A stretch of DNA of 64,000 bases. Origin: Pontivivens ytuae (GTDB lineage: Bacteria; Pseudomonadota; Alphaproteobacteria; Rhodobacterales; Rhodobacteraceae). The notes beneath the pieces were generated by a model. It saw nothing but the letters and a program-made list of their open reading frames with translations, ran no database searches and had not been told where the DNA came from. Positions 42,700 through 51,926 of this stretch are shown here, in pieces. The translations under genes were made by a program, and so were the position numbers. Position 1 is the stretch's first letter, and each line of letters begins with the position of its first letter. Location: NCBI RefSeq assembly GCF_015679265.1, contig NZ_CP064942.1:1458001-1522000 (forward strand), read 5' to 3'.

Positions 42700-43580
42700 G
42701 AGGCGAGCACCGCGTCGGCCAGGGCAGCCCCGCTCCGCACCGCGTCGCCCGCGTTGGGGCCGAGGCACCAGTCGCCCGCCGCACCGATCCGATGGTCCGC
42801 GTCGTAGAGGCAGGGCAGGCCCGCCGCCGTGCGCGTCCGGGCATAGAGCCAGCGGTGGATCATGGTCTCGACCGGCAGAACGGCGCCGGTGAGGGCGAGG
42901 AAGGCGTCGAGCAGCGCGCCCTGCACCTCCTCCCGCGGGCGGTCGACGGTGCCGCGGGACCATTCCGCGCCGCCATGGATCACCCAGAGATCGGCGGCGT
43001 TCTCCCGCTCCGGCCGGGCGGACTGGCGCAGGGCAACGTGGCCCGCGTCGAATTCGAGCCGGTCGGCCGCCTCGACGCGCTGATCGAAGGCGGCCATCAG
43101 GGTCCAGAGCGGGCTCATGCGCGCCTGCGCGACCTCGGGCAGCAGGGTGCCCGGCAGGAGGGCCTGCGCCTGGGGCGCTGGCAGGCACAGGAGCACTGTG
43201 CGCGCCCGGATCAGGCCGCGCGCGCCGTCGAAGGCGAGGCTCCAGCGACCCTCGCCCGGTGTCAGCGCGTCCAACTTCTCACCCTGATGGACGGTGAGAC
43301 CGGTGGACAGGTGCCGCGGGAGGCGGCTCATGGAGGGCACGCCGATATGGCCGTCCTCCCATGGCGCAAGCACGCGATCCGCGCTAGCCGCCATGCACTC
43401 CGGCAGGTCGTGGAGCACGGGAGCACCGTGATCATAGGCGCCGAAATCGCTGCGCCGGGTCGCGATGCGCCCGCCGGGGCCGCGTCCCTTGTCGAAAACC
43501 TCGACCACGAGACCCGCATCCACCAGCGCACGCGCACAGGTCAGGCCGGCAAGGCCGGCCCCGATCACCGCAACGTCCAT
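42696..43580 (-). CDS. FAD-dependent amine-oxidase-like (renalase-like) oxidoreductase
   Basis: A 294-residue flavoprotein. The N-terminal FAD motif GAGLAGLTCA and the following DKGRGPGGRIATRR match the renalase/NAD(P)-binding amine oxidoreductases, and a late FAD contact GDWCLGP is present. It oxidises small dihydro-nicotinamides or amines in relatives. I choose the ATG at 43580; an in-frame extension to 43634 is possible but lacks homology. The AT-rich gap before it contains a palindrome that may be its operator. Confidence 0.82.
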   Translation of the reverse strand: MDVAVIGAGLAGLTCARALVDAGLVVEVFDKGRGPGGRIATRRSDFGAYDHGAPVLHDLPECMAASADRVLAPWEDGHIGVPSMSRLPRHLSTGLTVHQGEKLDALTPGEGRWSLAFDGARGLIRARTVLLCLPAPQAQALLPGTLLPEVAQARMSPLWTLMAAFDQRVEAADRLEFDAGHVALRQSARPERENAADLWVIHGGAEWSRGTVDRPREEVQGALLDAFLALTGAVLPVETMIHRWLYARTRTAAGLPCLYDADHRIGAAGDWCLGPNAGDAVRSGAALADAVLAS

Positions 43581-43599
43581 GAATGTACCCCTGCTCACG

Positions 43600-43680
43600 G
43601 CTTGTTGGGGCAGTACATAAGCCAATTCGGCCACAAGTTCAGCCGAATTTTCATTAAACTATTTGAAATGAAATGGTTTT
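43600..43680. promoter_or_regulatory. AT-rich gap with an 8-bp inverted repeat
   Basis: AATTCGGC (43624-43631) and its complement GCCGAATT (43642-43649) flank a 10-base loop inside an AT-rich stretch unlike its surroundings. It sits after the last liu gene and before the renalase-like gene. It may be the end of the liu transcript, or an operator for the oxidase gene. The plus strand has TTTT after the stem, but no plus-strand gene reads into it. Confidence 0.4.
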
Positions 43681-44474
43681 CAGCCGGGCCGATTCCATGC
43701 AGGGGGTCGGCGCTCGAAGAAGGCGGAGACGCCTTCCCGGGCCTCCGGGCTCTCCCACGTATCGGCGAGGCGGCGCACCGTATCCTCGATGACCGCGTCG
43801 TCGATGCGGGGGCCGAGGGCGCGGGCGAGCGCCTTCGAGGCGGCGACGGCGCCGGGTGCGGCGGCGAGGTAGGGCGCGACCTCGGCCTCCACCGCCGCGT
43901 CGAGCGCGTCCGGGGCGACGGCACGGGCGGCAAGGCCAAGCTCCACCGCCTCCGCCGCGTCGAAGAGCCGGGCGGACATGAAGACGCGACGCGCGCGCCC
44001 CTCTCCCATGCGGGCGAGCACATAAGGTGAGATCGTCGCCGGGATCAGACCGAGCCGCGTCTCCGTCAGGCCGAAGCGGGCGGTGTCGGCGGCTACGGCG
44101 ACATCGCAAACCGACATCATGCCGACGCCGCCGCCGAAAGCCTGCCCGTTGATGCGCCCGATCAGGGGCTTCGGCAGCGTGTTGAGCGCGCCGAGCATGT
44201 CGGCGAGCCGCCGGGCCTCGGCCATCCGCTGCTCCCGCGTCGCGTCGAACTGCGCCTGCATCCAGGCGAGATCGCCACCGGCGCAGAAGCTCTTGCCCTC
44301 GCCGGTCAGGATCACGGCGCGGATGGCTTCGTTCTTTGCGATATGGGCGGCGGCTTCGGTGAGTTCCGAGATCATCTCCGCCGACATCGCGTTGTGCTTC
44401 TCGGCCCGAGCAAGCGTCAGCGTGGCGACGCTGCGGTCGTCGGTGGTCAGGCGGATGGTCTGATAATCGCTCAT
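43680..44474 (-). CDS. liuC: Enoyl-CoA hydratase, probable 3-methylglutaconyl-CoA hydratase
   Basis: A 264-residue crotonase-fold hydratase. The oxyanion hole segments CAGGDLAWM and GQAFGGGVGMM are present, as is a catalytic Glu in GLTETRLGLIP. It lies two genes after HMG-CoA lyase in the leucine catabolic cluster, which is why I assign methylglutaconyl-CoA hydratase rather than a general enoyl-CoA hydratase. It starts within the stop of the preceding unknown gene (ATGA). Confidence 0.85.
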   Translation of the reverse strand: MSDYQTIRLTTDDRSVATLTLARAEKHNAMSAEMISELTEAAAHIAKNEAIRAVILTGEGKSFCAGGDLAWMQAQFDATREQRMAEARRLADMLGALNTLPKPLIGRINGQAFGGGVGMMSVCDVAVAADTARFGLTETRLGLIPATISPYVLARMGEGRARRVFMSARLFDAAEAVELGLAARAVAPDALDAAVEAEVAPYLAAAPGAVAASKALARALGPRIDDAVIEDTVRRLADTWESPEAREGVSAFFERRPPAWNRPG

Positions 44475-45235
44475 TGCGCGGCCTCGCAAAGGGTCGGGGC
44501 ACGAACGCGGCCGTCCTGCAGGGCAGCGAGGCGCGGGACGCTCTGCTGGCCCTTCTCGCTGGCGCGCCACATGTCTTCGGAGATCAGGGCGGTGAGCGGG
44601 GAGCCGAGGATGTGCAGGCCACTGTCGCCGATCACCTCGGCACCAAGCGTTGCGCAATTATCCGGCGCGGCCGGGCAGTTCGCCGCGCAATAGGCGTCGA
44701 TGAGCGGCGGGCGGTCGGGCGGGGCGGCTTCGACACCGGGTACGTCGGCCACGACCGGCGCGAGCTCGGGCAGGTCCTGAAGCACCGTGCGCACGGCGCT
44801 GAACCGCTCCCGCCGGGCGAGGAGGCGGATCGCCTCGCGCGCCAGCCGATGCTCGCCGCGGGCGTGGAGGTCGAGCACGGTCTGCGGCGCCATGCCGACA
44901 TCGTCCATCTGCCGCATCAGGTCGGCGAGCGGCTGGTCGACCTCTGCCAGCCAGCTCCGCCCATCGGGGCTGCGGTAGACCGCGTCGCGCTCCTCGCGGC
45001 TGCGGTTGAGGGTAAAGACGGTCTGGAGCTCGCCCATATGCTCGACCGTGCCGAGGAGGAGCTGCGCCGCGGTGTTGCCCTCCCCCGCGAGGGTGGAGAG
45101 GCGCGGCAGCGCGTCGGCGTCCCGGTCGTCGAGCCAAAGTTCCAGCGCCGCCTCGAAGGGTGGCGCGTCGGCGCCCGGCACGGGCTGGGCTGCGGCAGCG
45201 CCGCTCAGTAGCAGAAGAAGGGCGCGCAGGATCAT
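44471..45235 (-). CDS. Exported Sel1/TPR-like protein in the leucine catabolic cluster
   Basis: A 254-residue protein with a signal peptide (MILRALLLLLSGAAAAQ). Residues 30-55 (ALPRLSTLAGEGNTAAQLLLG) resemble a Sel1/TPR helical pair, and a Cys cluster CAANCPAAPDNC lies near residue 185. The function is unknown. It sits between liuE and liuC with four-base overlaps on both sides, so it is translated with them although it is exported and they are not. This is unexplained. Confidence 0.72.
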   Translation of the reverse strand: MILRALLLLLSGAAAAQPVPGADAPPFEAALELWLDDRDADALPRLSTLAGEGNTAAQLLLGTVEHMGELQTVFTLNRSREERDAVYRSPDGRSWLAEVDQPLADLMRQMDDVGMAPQTVLDLHARGEHRLAREAIRLLARRERFSAVRTVLQDLPELAPVVADVPGVEAAPPDRPPLIDAYCAANCPAAPDNCATLGAEVIGDSGLHILGSPLTALISEDMWRASEKGQQSVPRLAALQDGRVRAPTLCEAAQ

Positions 45236-46092
45236 GCGGGGACACTCCTCAGGGACCGGGCAAAGGCGCCGGCCTCGGCCAGTTTCGCAGGGTCCACGCC
45301 GGTGTCGTGCCCTTTTGAGTGGAGGTGGGCCACCACCGCCTCCGTCGCGACGTTGCCCGCCGCACCGGGAGCGTAAGGGCAGCCGCCGAGGCCCCCGACC
45401 GCGGCGTCGAAGGTGCGTAGGCCGTGGGCGAGGCTCGCGTCGATGTTCTCCAGCGCGCGCCCGGCCGTATCGTGGAAATGGCCCGCAAACTTCTCCGCCC
45501 CCGCGACGGCGAGGACGGCGTCGAGCATGTAGTTTACCGCGCGCGGCGTGGCCTGCCCGATCGTGTCGCCGAGGCTGACCTCGTAACACCCCATCTCCAG
45601 CAGCGCCTCGGCCATCAGCGCCACGTTGTGGGGTGGCGTCGGCCCGTCGAAGGGGCAGTCGGTGACGCAGGAGACATAGCCGCGGACCGGCACGTTCTCT
45701 TCGGCTGCGCGGGCGGCGACGGGGCGGATGCGCTCCAGGCTCTCGGCCATGGTCGCGTTGATGTTCGCCTTGGAGAACCCTTCCGAGGCGGAGACGAAAA
45801 CGGCGACCTCATCCGCCTTCGCGGCCAAGGCCCCGTCGAGCCCCTTCATGTTGGGTGTGAGCACGGCGTAGGAGATGCCGGGGCGCCGCGCGATGCCCGC
45901 CATGACCTCCGCCGCGTCGCCCATCTGGGGGACCCATTTGGGGCTGACGAAGCTCGTGACCTCGATCTTCCTGAGCCCCGTCTCCGACAGCATGTCCGTG
46001 AGGCGGATCTTGTCGGCAGTCGGGATTTGCCGCTGCTCGTTCTGGAGCCCGTCGCGCGGGCCGACCTCGAAGATGGTGACGGGATCGCTCAT
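45232..46092 (-). CDS. liuE: Hydroxymethylglutaryl-CoA lyase
   Basis: A 286-residue HMG-CoA lyase, splitting HMG-CoA to acetoacetate and acetyl-CoA, the last leucine-pathway step. It has EVGPRDGLQNE at residues 8-18 (metal ligand Asp), SVTDCPFDG-like CVTDCPFDGPTPP, the HFHDTAG metal site and GLGGCPYAPGA with the catalytic Cys. Length and motifs are complete. It begins 46 bases after mccA, a gap that carries a partial dispersed-repeat copy. Confidence 0.94.
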   Translation of the reverse strand: MSDPVTIFEVGPRDGLQNEQRQIPTADKIRLTDMLSETGLRKIEVTSFVSPKWVPQMGDAAEVMAGIARRPGISYAVLTPNMKGLDGALAAKADEVAVFVSASEGFSKANINATMAESLERIRPVAARAAEENVPVRGYVSCVTDCPFDGPTPPHNVALMAEALLEMGCYEVSLGDTIGQATPRAVNYMLDAVLAVAGAEKFAGHFHDTAGRALENIDASLAHGLRTFDAAVGGLGGCPYAPGAAGNVATEAVVAHLHSKGHDTGVDPAKLAEAGAFARSLRSVPA

Positions 46093-46138
46093 GGCCGCCG
46101 ATCCGCCATGCGTATTTGGGGAAAGATGAAGGGGCGGG

Positions 46139-48055
46139 TCATGCCTCGGGCTCCAGCGTCAGGAGGATGTCGCCGTCGGAGACCTGGGCGCCGGGGGTGG
46201 TGGCAAGCTCGGCCACGGTGCCGTCGCGCGGGGCGGTGAGGGTGTGCTCCATCTTCATCGCCTCCATCACGATCAGCGGACTGCCCTTGGTGACGGCGGC
46301 GCCGGGCTCGGTATGGACCAGCTTGACGAGGCCAGGCATGGGCGCGGTGAGGCTGTCACCGCCTGCCCCGGCCTCCGCCGCCTGGTCGAGCGGGTCGATG
46401 CGGTGGAAGACGTGGGACGTGGCGCGGTCGAGAATCGTGACTGTGTTGCCGCTGACATCGAAGAGGTAGCGGCGGCCGTTCGCGGTGACGGTGGTGCCGT
46501 TGCGGTGGGCGGTGACGTCCCGTCCGTCGACGCGGTAGTGGCCGGGACCCAGCACCTCCACCTTCACGGCGCCGGTGTCGAGCGGGACGGTCTGGAGGAG
46601 CGGGGTCCACAGGGTGAAGCCCTGATGCGGCTGGGCCTCAAGGAAACCGCCGACGGCGAGCGCCGCGGCAGCGGTCATGTCCTCGGAGGGCTCGGGGCGG
46701 GCGGTCAGAGTGTCGTAGTCGCGGGCGATGAGGCCGGTGTCGACCTCGCCCCTCGCGAACCCTTCATGGCGGGTGAGGGCCGCGAGGAAGGCGAGGTTGG
46801 TGACGGAGCCCGCGACGAGCGTGTCCTCAAGTGCGGCGCGGAGCTGCGCCAGAGCCGCCTCCCGCGTGGGGCCGTGGACGATGATCTTGGCGATCATCGG
46901 GTCGTAGAAGGGCGTGATCTCATCCCCCGCGCGGACACCTGAATCGGCGCGGATGGCCTCCGGGAAGGCGAGCGCGGTCAGGGTCCCGGTGGCGGGCAGG
47001 AAGTCCTTCGCGGCATCCTCGGCATAGAGGCGTGCTTCGAAAGCGTGGCCCGTGAGGGTGATGTCATCCTGCGTTGAGGTCAGCGGCTCCCCCGCCGCGA
47101 CGCGGAGCTGCCATTCGACGAGGTCGGTGCCGGTGATCGCCTCCGTCACCGGATGCTCGACCTGCAGGCGGGTGTTCATCTCCATGAAGAAGAAGCGGTC
47201 GGGGGAGAGGCCGTCGGAGGCATCCACGATGAACTCGACCGTGCCCGCGCCAGCATAGCCGATGGCCTCGGCGGCTCGGACGGCGGCCGCACCCATGGCC
47301 GCGCGCATCTCCTCGGTCATGCCGGGGGCGGGGGCCTCCTCGATAACCTTCTGGTGGCGGCGTTGCAGGGAGCAGTCGCGCTCGCCCAGATGGATCGCAC
47401 GGGTGCCGTCGCCGAAGACCTGAACCTCGATGTGGCGGGGCGTGGTGATCCACTTCTCGATCAGTACGCGCGGGTCGCCGAAGGAGGACTGGCCTTCCCG
47501 GCTCGCCCCTTCGAGGGCGGTGCGGAAGTCCTTGGGCCGGTCGACCTTGCGCATGCCCTTGCCGCCGCCGCCGGCGCGGGCCTTGATGAGGACCGGGTAG
47601 CCGATCTGGTCGGCCTGTTGGCTCAGGAAGTCTGCGGACTGCTCGTCCCCGTGATAGCCGGGAACGACAGGAACGCCGGCCTCCTCCATCAGTTTCTTGG
47701 CAGCATCCTTGAGGCCCATGGCGCGGATGGCCTTCGCGGAAGGGCCGATGAAGGTGAGGCCTGCCTGCTCCACCGCCTCGACGAAATCCGGGTTTTCGGA
47801 GAGGAAGCCGTAGCCGGGGTGGATGGCCTGCGCGCCGGTGTCGAGGGCCGCCTGGATGATGGCGTCGCCCCTGAGGTAGCTCTCGGAGACCGGAGCCGGG
47901 CCAAGACGGACGGCCTCGTCGGCCATCTGCGCGTGCTTGGCCCGCGTATCGGCATCCGAGTGAACCGCGACGGTGCGCACGCCGAGGCGGCGGCAGGTCT
48001 CGATGACACGGCAGGCAATCTCGCCCCGGTTGGCGATGAGGATCTTGTGGAACAT
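46139..48055 (-). CDS. mccA: Methylcrotonyl-CoA carboxylase alpha subunit (biotin carboxylase + BCCP)
   Basis: A 638-residue alpha subunit that carboxylates biotin and carries it. The biotin carboxylase domain (ATP-grasp; GGGGKGMR and EMNTRLQVEHPVTE) fills residues 1-450. A linker follows, then the BCCP domain ending with EAMKMEHT, where Lys601 is the biotinyl site. Together with mccB it makes 3-methylglutaconyl-CoA. Its ATG at 48055 is one base after the stop of an orphan gene that separates it from mccB. Confidence 0.93.
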   Translation of the reverse strand: MFHKILIANRGEIACRVIETCRRLGVRTVAVHSDADTRAKHAQMADEAVRLGPAPVSESYLRGDAIIQAALDTGAQAIHPGYGFLSENPDFVEAVEQAGLTFIGPSAKAIRAMGLKDAAKKLMEEAGVPVVPGYHGDEQSADFLSQQADQIGYPVLIKARAGGGGKGMRKVDRPKDFRTALEGASREGQSSFGDPRVLIEKWITTPRHIEVQVFGDGTRAIHLGERDCSLQRRHQKVIEEAPAPGMTEEMRAAMGAAAVRAAEAIGYAGAGTVEFIVDASDGLSPDRFFFMEMNTRLQVEHPVTEAITGTDLVEWQLRVAAGEPLTSTQDDITLTGHAFEARLYAEDAAKDFLPATGTLTALAFPEAIRADSGVRAGDEITPFYDPMIAKIIVHGPTREAALAQLRAALEDTLVAGSVTNLAFLAALTRHEGFARGEVDTGLIARDYDTLTARPEPSEDMTAAAALAVGGFLEAQPHQGFTLWTPLLQTVPLDTGAVKVEVLGPGHYRVDGRDVTAHRNGTTVTANGRRYLFDVSGNTVTILDRATSHVFHRIDPLDQAAEAGAGGDSLTAPMPGLVKLVHTEPGAAVTKGSPLIVMEAMKMEHTLTAPRDGTVAELATTPGAQVSDGDILLTLEPEA

Positions 48056-48056
48056 C

Positions 48057-48518
48057 TTATGCCTCAGAGCTCATCACGCGAATAAGAGTCGGCGAGATAT
48101 CAAAGCGTTGTTTCGTATCGGGATCGTGAAAGATCCATCTTCCACGCACGAGCTCGCCTACCTTCAAAGAGCGCTCGAAAAAGACCTCCATCTGTTGATC
48201 GCCATCCCAACATGAAAAGAGCAGGGGCTCCGGATCGATCTTCAGCGCGGCTTCCGAAATGGCTTGAAGGCCCCCATATGCCCGCTTCCAGAGATCTTCT
48301 TCGGCGCTGTCGTAGAACGGTTCGGCCGGCGTGGGATCTATCAGGCAGCATGAGCAGTTCAGCCCGCTCTCAACACGGTCACCCAGAGAAACGACGTTCT
48401 TTTTGTGCTGGAGCGCGGCAGGCCCTTTATCGACGGGGGCAGTACCAAGTTCACCGATAGGACCTTTGTCGAAACCGGTCAGAACCGCGTCGGTCCCGAG
48501 ATAAACCTTCATGCACAT
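48057..48518 (-). CDS. Orphan low-G+C gene inside the leucine operon
   Basis: A 153-residue protein of no family I recognise. It has five Cys, including CSCC near residue 57, and two strong Trp-rich helices (EDLWKRAYGG and a WDGDQQMEVFF strand). It is fitted between mccB and mccA with 13 and 1 base gaps. A hand count of bases 48061-48520 gives 255 G+C of 460 (about 55%), well below its neighbours, which are clearly G+C richer. That suggests recent acquisition, and the shape (soluble, acidic) is like small immunity proteins, but no toxin gene is beside it. The alternative start is the ATG at 48512. Confidence 0.65.
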   Translation of the reverse strand: MCMKVYLGTDAVLTGFDKGPIGELGTAPVDKGPAALQHKKNVVSLGDRVESGLNCSCCLIDPTPAEPFYDSAEEDLWKRAYGGLQAISEAALKIDPEPLLFSCWDGDQQMEVFFERSLKVGELVRGRWIFHDPDTKQRFDISPTLIRVMSSEA

Positions 48519-48531
48519 TGGATTGCTTTCA

Positions 48532-50148
48532 TCACATCCGGAACACGCCGAAGCGTGTCTCCTCGATGGGGGCGCAGAGGCAGGCGCGCAGGGAGAGGGC
48601 CAGCACCTCTCGCGTCCGTGCGGGCGGGATCACGCCGTCGTCCCAGAGGCGGGCGGAGGCGTAGAGGGGGTGGGACTGTTCCTCGAACATCTCGACGGTG
48701 GGGCGCTTGAACTCGGCCTCGTCCTCCGCCGACCAGGTGCCGCCCTTGCGCTCGATCCCGTCGCGGCGGACGGTGGCGAGGACGCCCGCGGCCTGCTCGC
48801 CGCCCATCACCGAGATGCGGGAATTCGGCCAGGTCCACAGGAAGCGCGGCGAGTAGGCCCGGCCCGCCATGCCGTAGTTGCCCGCGCCGAAACTGCCGCC
48901 GACAAGCACGGTGATCTTCGGTACCTTCGTGGTCGCCACGGCGGTCACGAGCTTGGCGCCATGGCGGGCGATCCCCTCGTTCTCGTATTTCTTGCCGACC
49001 ATGAAGCCGGTGATGTTCTGGAGGAAGATCAGGGGGACGCGCCTTTGCGAGCAGAGCTCCACGAAATGCGCGCCCTTCTGCGCGGCCTCGGAGAACAGGA
49101 CGCCGTTATTGGCGATGATCCCGGCCGGGCAGCCCTCGATATGGGCGAAGCCGCAGACCAGCGTGGTGCCGAAGCGGGCCTTAAATTCGTCGAAGCGGGA
49201 GCCGTCGACGATGCGGGCGATGACCTCGCGGATGTCGTAGGGCGTGCGCAGGTCTGCGGGGACGATGCCCGTGATCTCCTCCGGGTCGTAGGCGGGGGGC
49301 TCGGGGGCCTGCCACTCGACGCTTGAGGGCGGCGTGAGGTTGAGGTTGGCGACGGCCTGGCGCGCGAGGGCGAGGGCGTGAGCGTCGTCCTCAGCGAGGT
49401 AGTCGGCCACGCCGGACAGGCGCGTGTGGACGTCGCCGCCGCCCAGATCCTCGGCCGAGACCACCTCGCCTGTCGCGGCCTTCACCAGCGGCGGACCGGC
49501 GAGGAAGATCGTGCCCTGCTCCTTCACGATGATGGTCACATCCGACATGGCGGGGACGTAGGCGCCCCCGGCGGTGCAGGAGCCCATGACCACGGCGATC
49601 TGCGGAATGCCCGCTGCACTCATGTTCGCCTGGTTAAAGAAGATGCGGCCGAAATGGTCGCGGTCAGGGAAGACCTCATCCTGGTTGGGCAGGTTCGCCC
49701 CGCCCGAGTCGACGAGGTAGATGCAGGGCAGGCGGTTCTGCTCCGCGATCTCCTGCGCCCTGAGGTGCTTCTTGACCGTCATCGGGTAGTAGGTGCCGCC
49801 CTTCACTGTGGCGTCGTTGCAGACGATCATGCAGAGGCGGCCCGCGACCCGCCCGATCCCGGCGATCACGCCGGCGCAGGGGGCGGCGCCGTCATACATG
49901 CCGTGGGCTGCGGTCGCCCCGACTTCTAGGAACGGCGCACCGGGGTCGAGGAGGTTCGCCACCCGCTCGCGCGGCAGCATCTTGCCGCGGCTCACATGCC
50001 GCTCCCGCGCCTTCTCGCCCCCGCCATCGGTGGCGGCGCGGGCGGCTTCGGCGATCTGGGCGAGGGCCGCGGCATGGGCCGACTTGTTGGCGGCAAAGCC
50101 CTCGCTGCCGGGCATGGCCTGGGTGGGAAGAAGGGTCAATTCGGCCAC
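48532..50148 (-). CDS. mccB: Methylcrotonyl-CoA carboxylase beta subunit (carboxyltransferase)
   Basis: A 538-residue carboxyltransferase that moves CO2 from biotin to 3-methylcrotonyl-CoA. Typical blocks are [34 protein letters not shown] and [11 protein letters not shown]. The start is uncertain: the GTG at 50148 gives an N-terminus ([15 protein letters not shown]) of normal family length and overlaps the upstream LprI stop; the ATG at 50115 is the alternative. It is translationally linked to the LprI-type gene before it. Confidence 0.92.
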   Translation of the reverse strand: MAELTLLPTQAMPGSEGFAANKSAHAAALAQIAEAARAATDGGGEKARERHVSRGKMLPRERVANLLDPGAPFLEVGATAAHGMYDGAAPCAGVIAGIGRVAGRLCMIVCNDATVKGGTYYPMTVKKHLRAQEIAEQNRLPCIYLVDSGGANLPNQDEVFPDRDHFGRIFFNQANMSAAGIPQIAVVMGSCTAGGAYVPAMSDVTIIVKEQGTIFLAGPPLVKAATGEVVSAEDLGGGDVHTRLSGVADYLAEDDAHALALARQAVANLNLTPPSSVEWQAPEPPAYDPEEITGIVPADLRTPYDIREVIARIVDGSRFDEFKARFGTTLVCGFAHIEGCPAGIIANNGVLFSEAAQKGAHFVELCSQRRVPLIFLQNITGFMVGKKYENEGIARHGAKLVTAVATTKVPKITVLVGGSFGAGNYGMAGRAYSPRFLWTWPNSRISVMGGEQAAGVLATVRRDGIERKGGTWSAEDEAEFKRPTVEMFEEQSHPLYASARLWDDGVIPPARTREVLALSLRACLCAPIEETRFGVFRM

Positions 50149-50654
50149 TCCCGTTTGTCGATAAGGTCGAGGGTGCGCAGGGCGGTCAGCTCGGATCGGC
50201 AGATCGCGCCCTCGATCAGCCGCATGCTGCCAGAGCCCCAGAGCGCGTAGCGGTTGGAGCATTCGGCGTCCCGGAACGCGATCCAGGCGCGTTGGGCGTC
50301 GCGCAGGGTGTCGACCCGTGTCAATGGGACGTTGAACTCCGCATCATAGGTGTCCATTTCCGCGAATACGTCGATCACGGCGGCGTATTCGGCATTCAGA
50401 CGCGTGTCCCAGATTCGGCTCTCCAGCAGGTAACAGTCCATCATCCCGACCGTGGTCTGGTTCTGCCCGGGATCGGCGTCCATGCAGGCGGTCGCGATCC
50501 GGCCCATGCAGTGCTCGCGCTCCGCCCGGCCTTCAGCGGTGAGGCAGGTGTCGAGGATCTCCTGCGCCTGGCCCTCCGGATAGCGCTCGTTGGCCGCCAT
50601 TGCAGGCGCGCAGAGCACGGCGGCCAGCAGACCGAAGCGCGCCACGAGGCTCAT
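50136..50654 (-). CDS. LprI-family (DUF1311) exported protein 1
   Basis: A 172-residue exported protein (signal to APAMAA) of the lysozyme inhibitor LprI family. The mature part has the six-Cys pattern CLTAEG...[12 protein letters not shown]...[18 protein letters not shown] and the ending [13 protein letters not shown]. Members bind or inhibit lysozyme in Mycobacterium; the Rhodobacterales members are not characterised. It overlaps the EcsC gene before it and mccB after it. Confidence 0.82.
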   Translation of the reverse strand: MSLVARFGLLAAVLCAPAMAANERYPEGQAQEILDTCLTAEGRAEREHCMGRIATACMDADPGQNQTTVGMMDCYLLESRIWDTRLNAEYAAVIDVFAEMDTYDAEFNVPLTRVDTLRDAQRAWIAFRDAECSNRYALWGSGSMRLIEGAICRSELTALRTLDLIDKREWPN

Positions 50655-51442
50655 TCGGCCACCTCAGGTGCGGGAAGCATCCGGCGGTGCGCCAGCCAAC
50701 GCTGGCGGTAGGCGTAGCGGGCGGAACGGGCGACGTCGGTCTGGAAGCTCGCGTTGACGGTGGCCGCGACCACGGCCCCGGCGAGCGGGACGATCTGCGC
50801 GGCCTTGCGGCGGGCGAGGCTGACGCCAAGCTCGCGCGCCACGCGCTCGACCACCCGGTCCACCAGCCAGTCGGCCCCTTCCCGCGCTGCTTCGGAGGCC
50901 GCGCCGCCGCCCAGAACGCGCGCCATGCGGTTGACCCGCCCGATCGCATCCGCCCGCGCCGCAAGGCCGCCGGTCGCGGCAAGCTCCAGCACGGCGAGAC
51001 GGAAGGCTCGCTCGTCCGGTCCGGTCCCGTCGAAACCGTAGGCGAGACCCGTCGCGCGGACATTGCGCGCCGCGATCCCCAGCGAAGCGGGGATGTCGAG
51101 CGTCAGGCCCGCGCCCCCCCACCAACCGGCCCCCGCGCCGGAGGCTGCGTTGAGCCCCATTGCCCAGCCCTGCGCCCGCAGGGCCGCCGCGTCGCACGAG
51201 GCGATGTCGTCCGCGTCATGCTCCGTCAGCTCCCGCGGCAGGGTCAGGCCCGCGGCCCGGTCCGCCCCGTCGAGCGCCGCGCGCACCAGCGCCGGCGGCA
51301 CGAGGCGGGAGAGGACGGAGCCGATGGGAGCCGTTACGGCCTCGGCCCCACGGCCGAGGCGGGTGGCACGGTGCGCCTCGAAGGCGCGCTGCTCGTCGAG
51401 CACGCGGTCGAGCGCCTGTGGAAGGTTGCGATCATCACTCAT
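50651..51442 (-). CDS. EcsC-family protein
   Basis: A 263-residue protein of the EcsC family, peripheral membrane proteins of unclear role (named for a B. subtilis ABC transporter operon). Amphipathic helices with GAGAGWWGGAGLTLDIPASLGIAARNVRATG and a C-terminal AGAVVAATVNASFQTDVARSARYAYRQRWL are characteristic. No signal peptide. It overlaps both LprI-type neighbours by 4 and 8 bases, so all three are translationally coupled. Confidence 0.85.
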   Translation of the reverse strand: MSDDRNLPQALDRVLDEQRAFEAHRATRLGRGAEAVTAPIGSVLSRLVPPALVRAALDGADRAAGLTLPRELTEHDADDIASCDAAALRAQGWAMGLNAASGAGAGWWGGAGLTLDIPASLGIAARNVRATGLAYGFDGTGPDERAFRLAVLELAATGGLAARADAIGRVNRMARVLGGGAASEAAREGADWLVDRVVERVARELGVSLARRKAAQIVPLAGAVVAATVNASFQTDVARSARYAYRQRWLAHRRMLPAPEVAE

Positions 51443-51926
51443 TGCCGAGCCTCTGGGTCGAAAGATACAGCGCCTGCTCCCCGGTCAGCCGCATCAGGCA
51501 TGCGAGTGTCGCAGGCCCTCCACCGGTGCCGCCGCCCCACTGCGCGCGCTCGAAATCGCAGGTCGCGTCGCGAAAGGCGATCCATTGGCGCTGCATCTCG
51601 CGCAGGGTCGGCGCGATGCGAGGGCCGGTGTTCTCCAGCTCCGCCAATTCGGCATCGCGCCGCTCGGTCTCTGCCTGCAGGCGGGCATATTCGGCGTTCA
51701 GGCGGTCGTCCCAGTAGGTGAGCTCGGCCTCAAGGCAGCCGCCCATGCCGACGGTACTTTCGCCACCCTCGGTCTCCTTCATGCAGTCGCTGGCGGAGCG
51801 GCCGATGCAGCTTCGCTGCTCATCCTCCGCCACGATGCCGAGGCACTGCTCCGTCATCTCCGGATCGAAGACGACGTCCTGGGCGGCAGCCGGAAACGCC
51901 AGCAGGCAGATCAGGAGCCACCTCAT
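51435..51926 (-). CDS. LprI-family (DUF1311) exported protein 2
   Basis: A 163-residue exported protein (signal MRWLLICLLAFPAAAQ) with the same Cys spacing as the first LprI protein: CLGIVAEDEQRSCIGRSASDCMK, GGCLEAELTYWDDRLNAEY and QRQWIAFRDATC. The two are paralogues, probably from duplication, and differ by a Gly-rich C-terminus here. It overlaps the flavodoxin-like gene start by ATGA. Confidence 0.82.
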   Translation of the reverse strand: MRWLLICLLAFPAAAQDVVFDPEMTEQCLGIVAEDEQRSCIGRSASDCMKETEGGESTVGMGGCLEAELTYWDDRLNAEYARLQAETERRDAELAELENTGPRIAPTLREMQRQWIAFRDATCDFERAQWGGGTGGGPATLACLMRLTGEQALYLSTQRLGNE

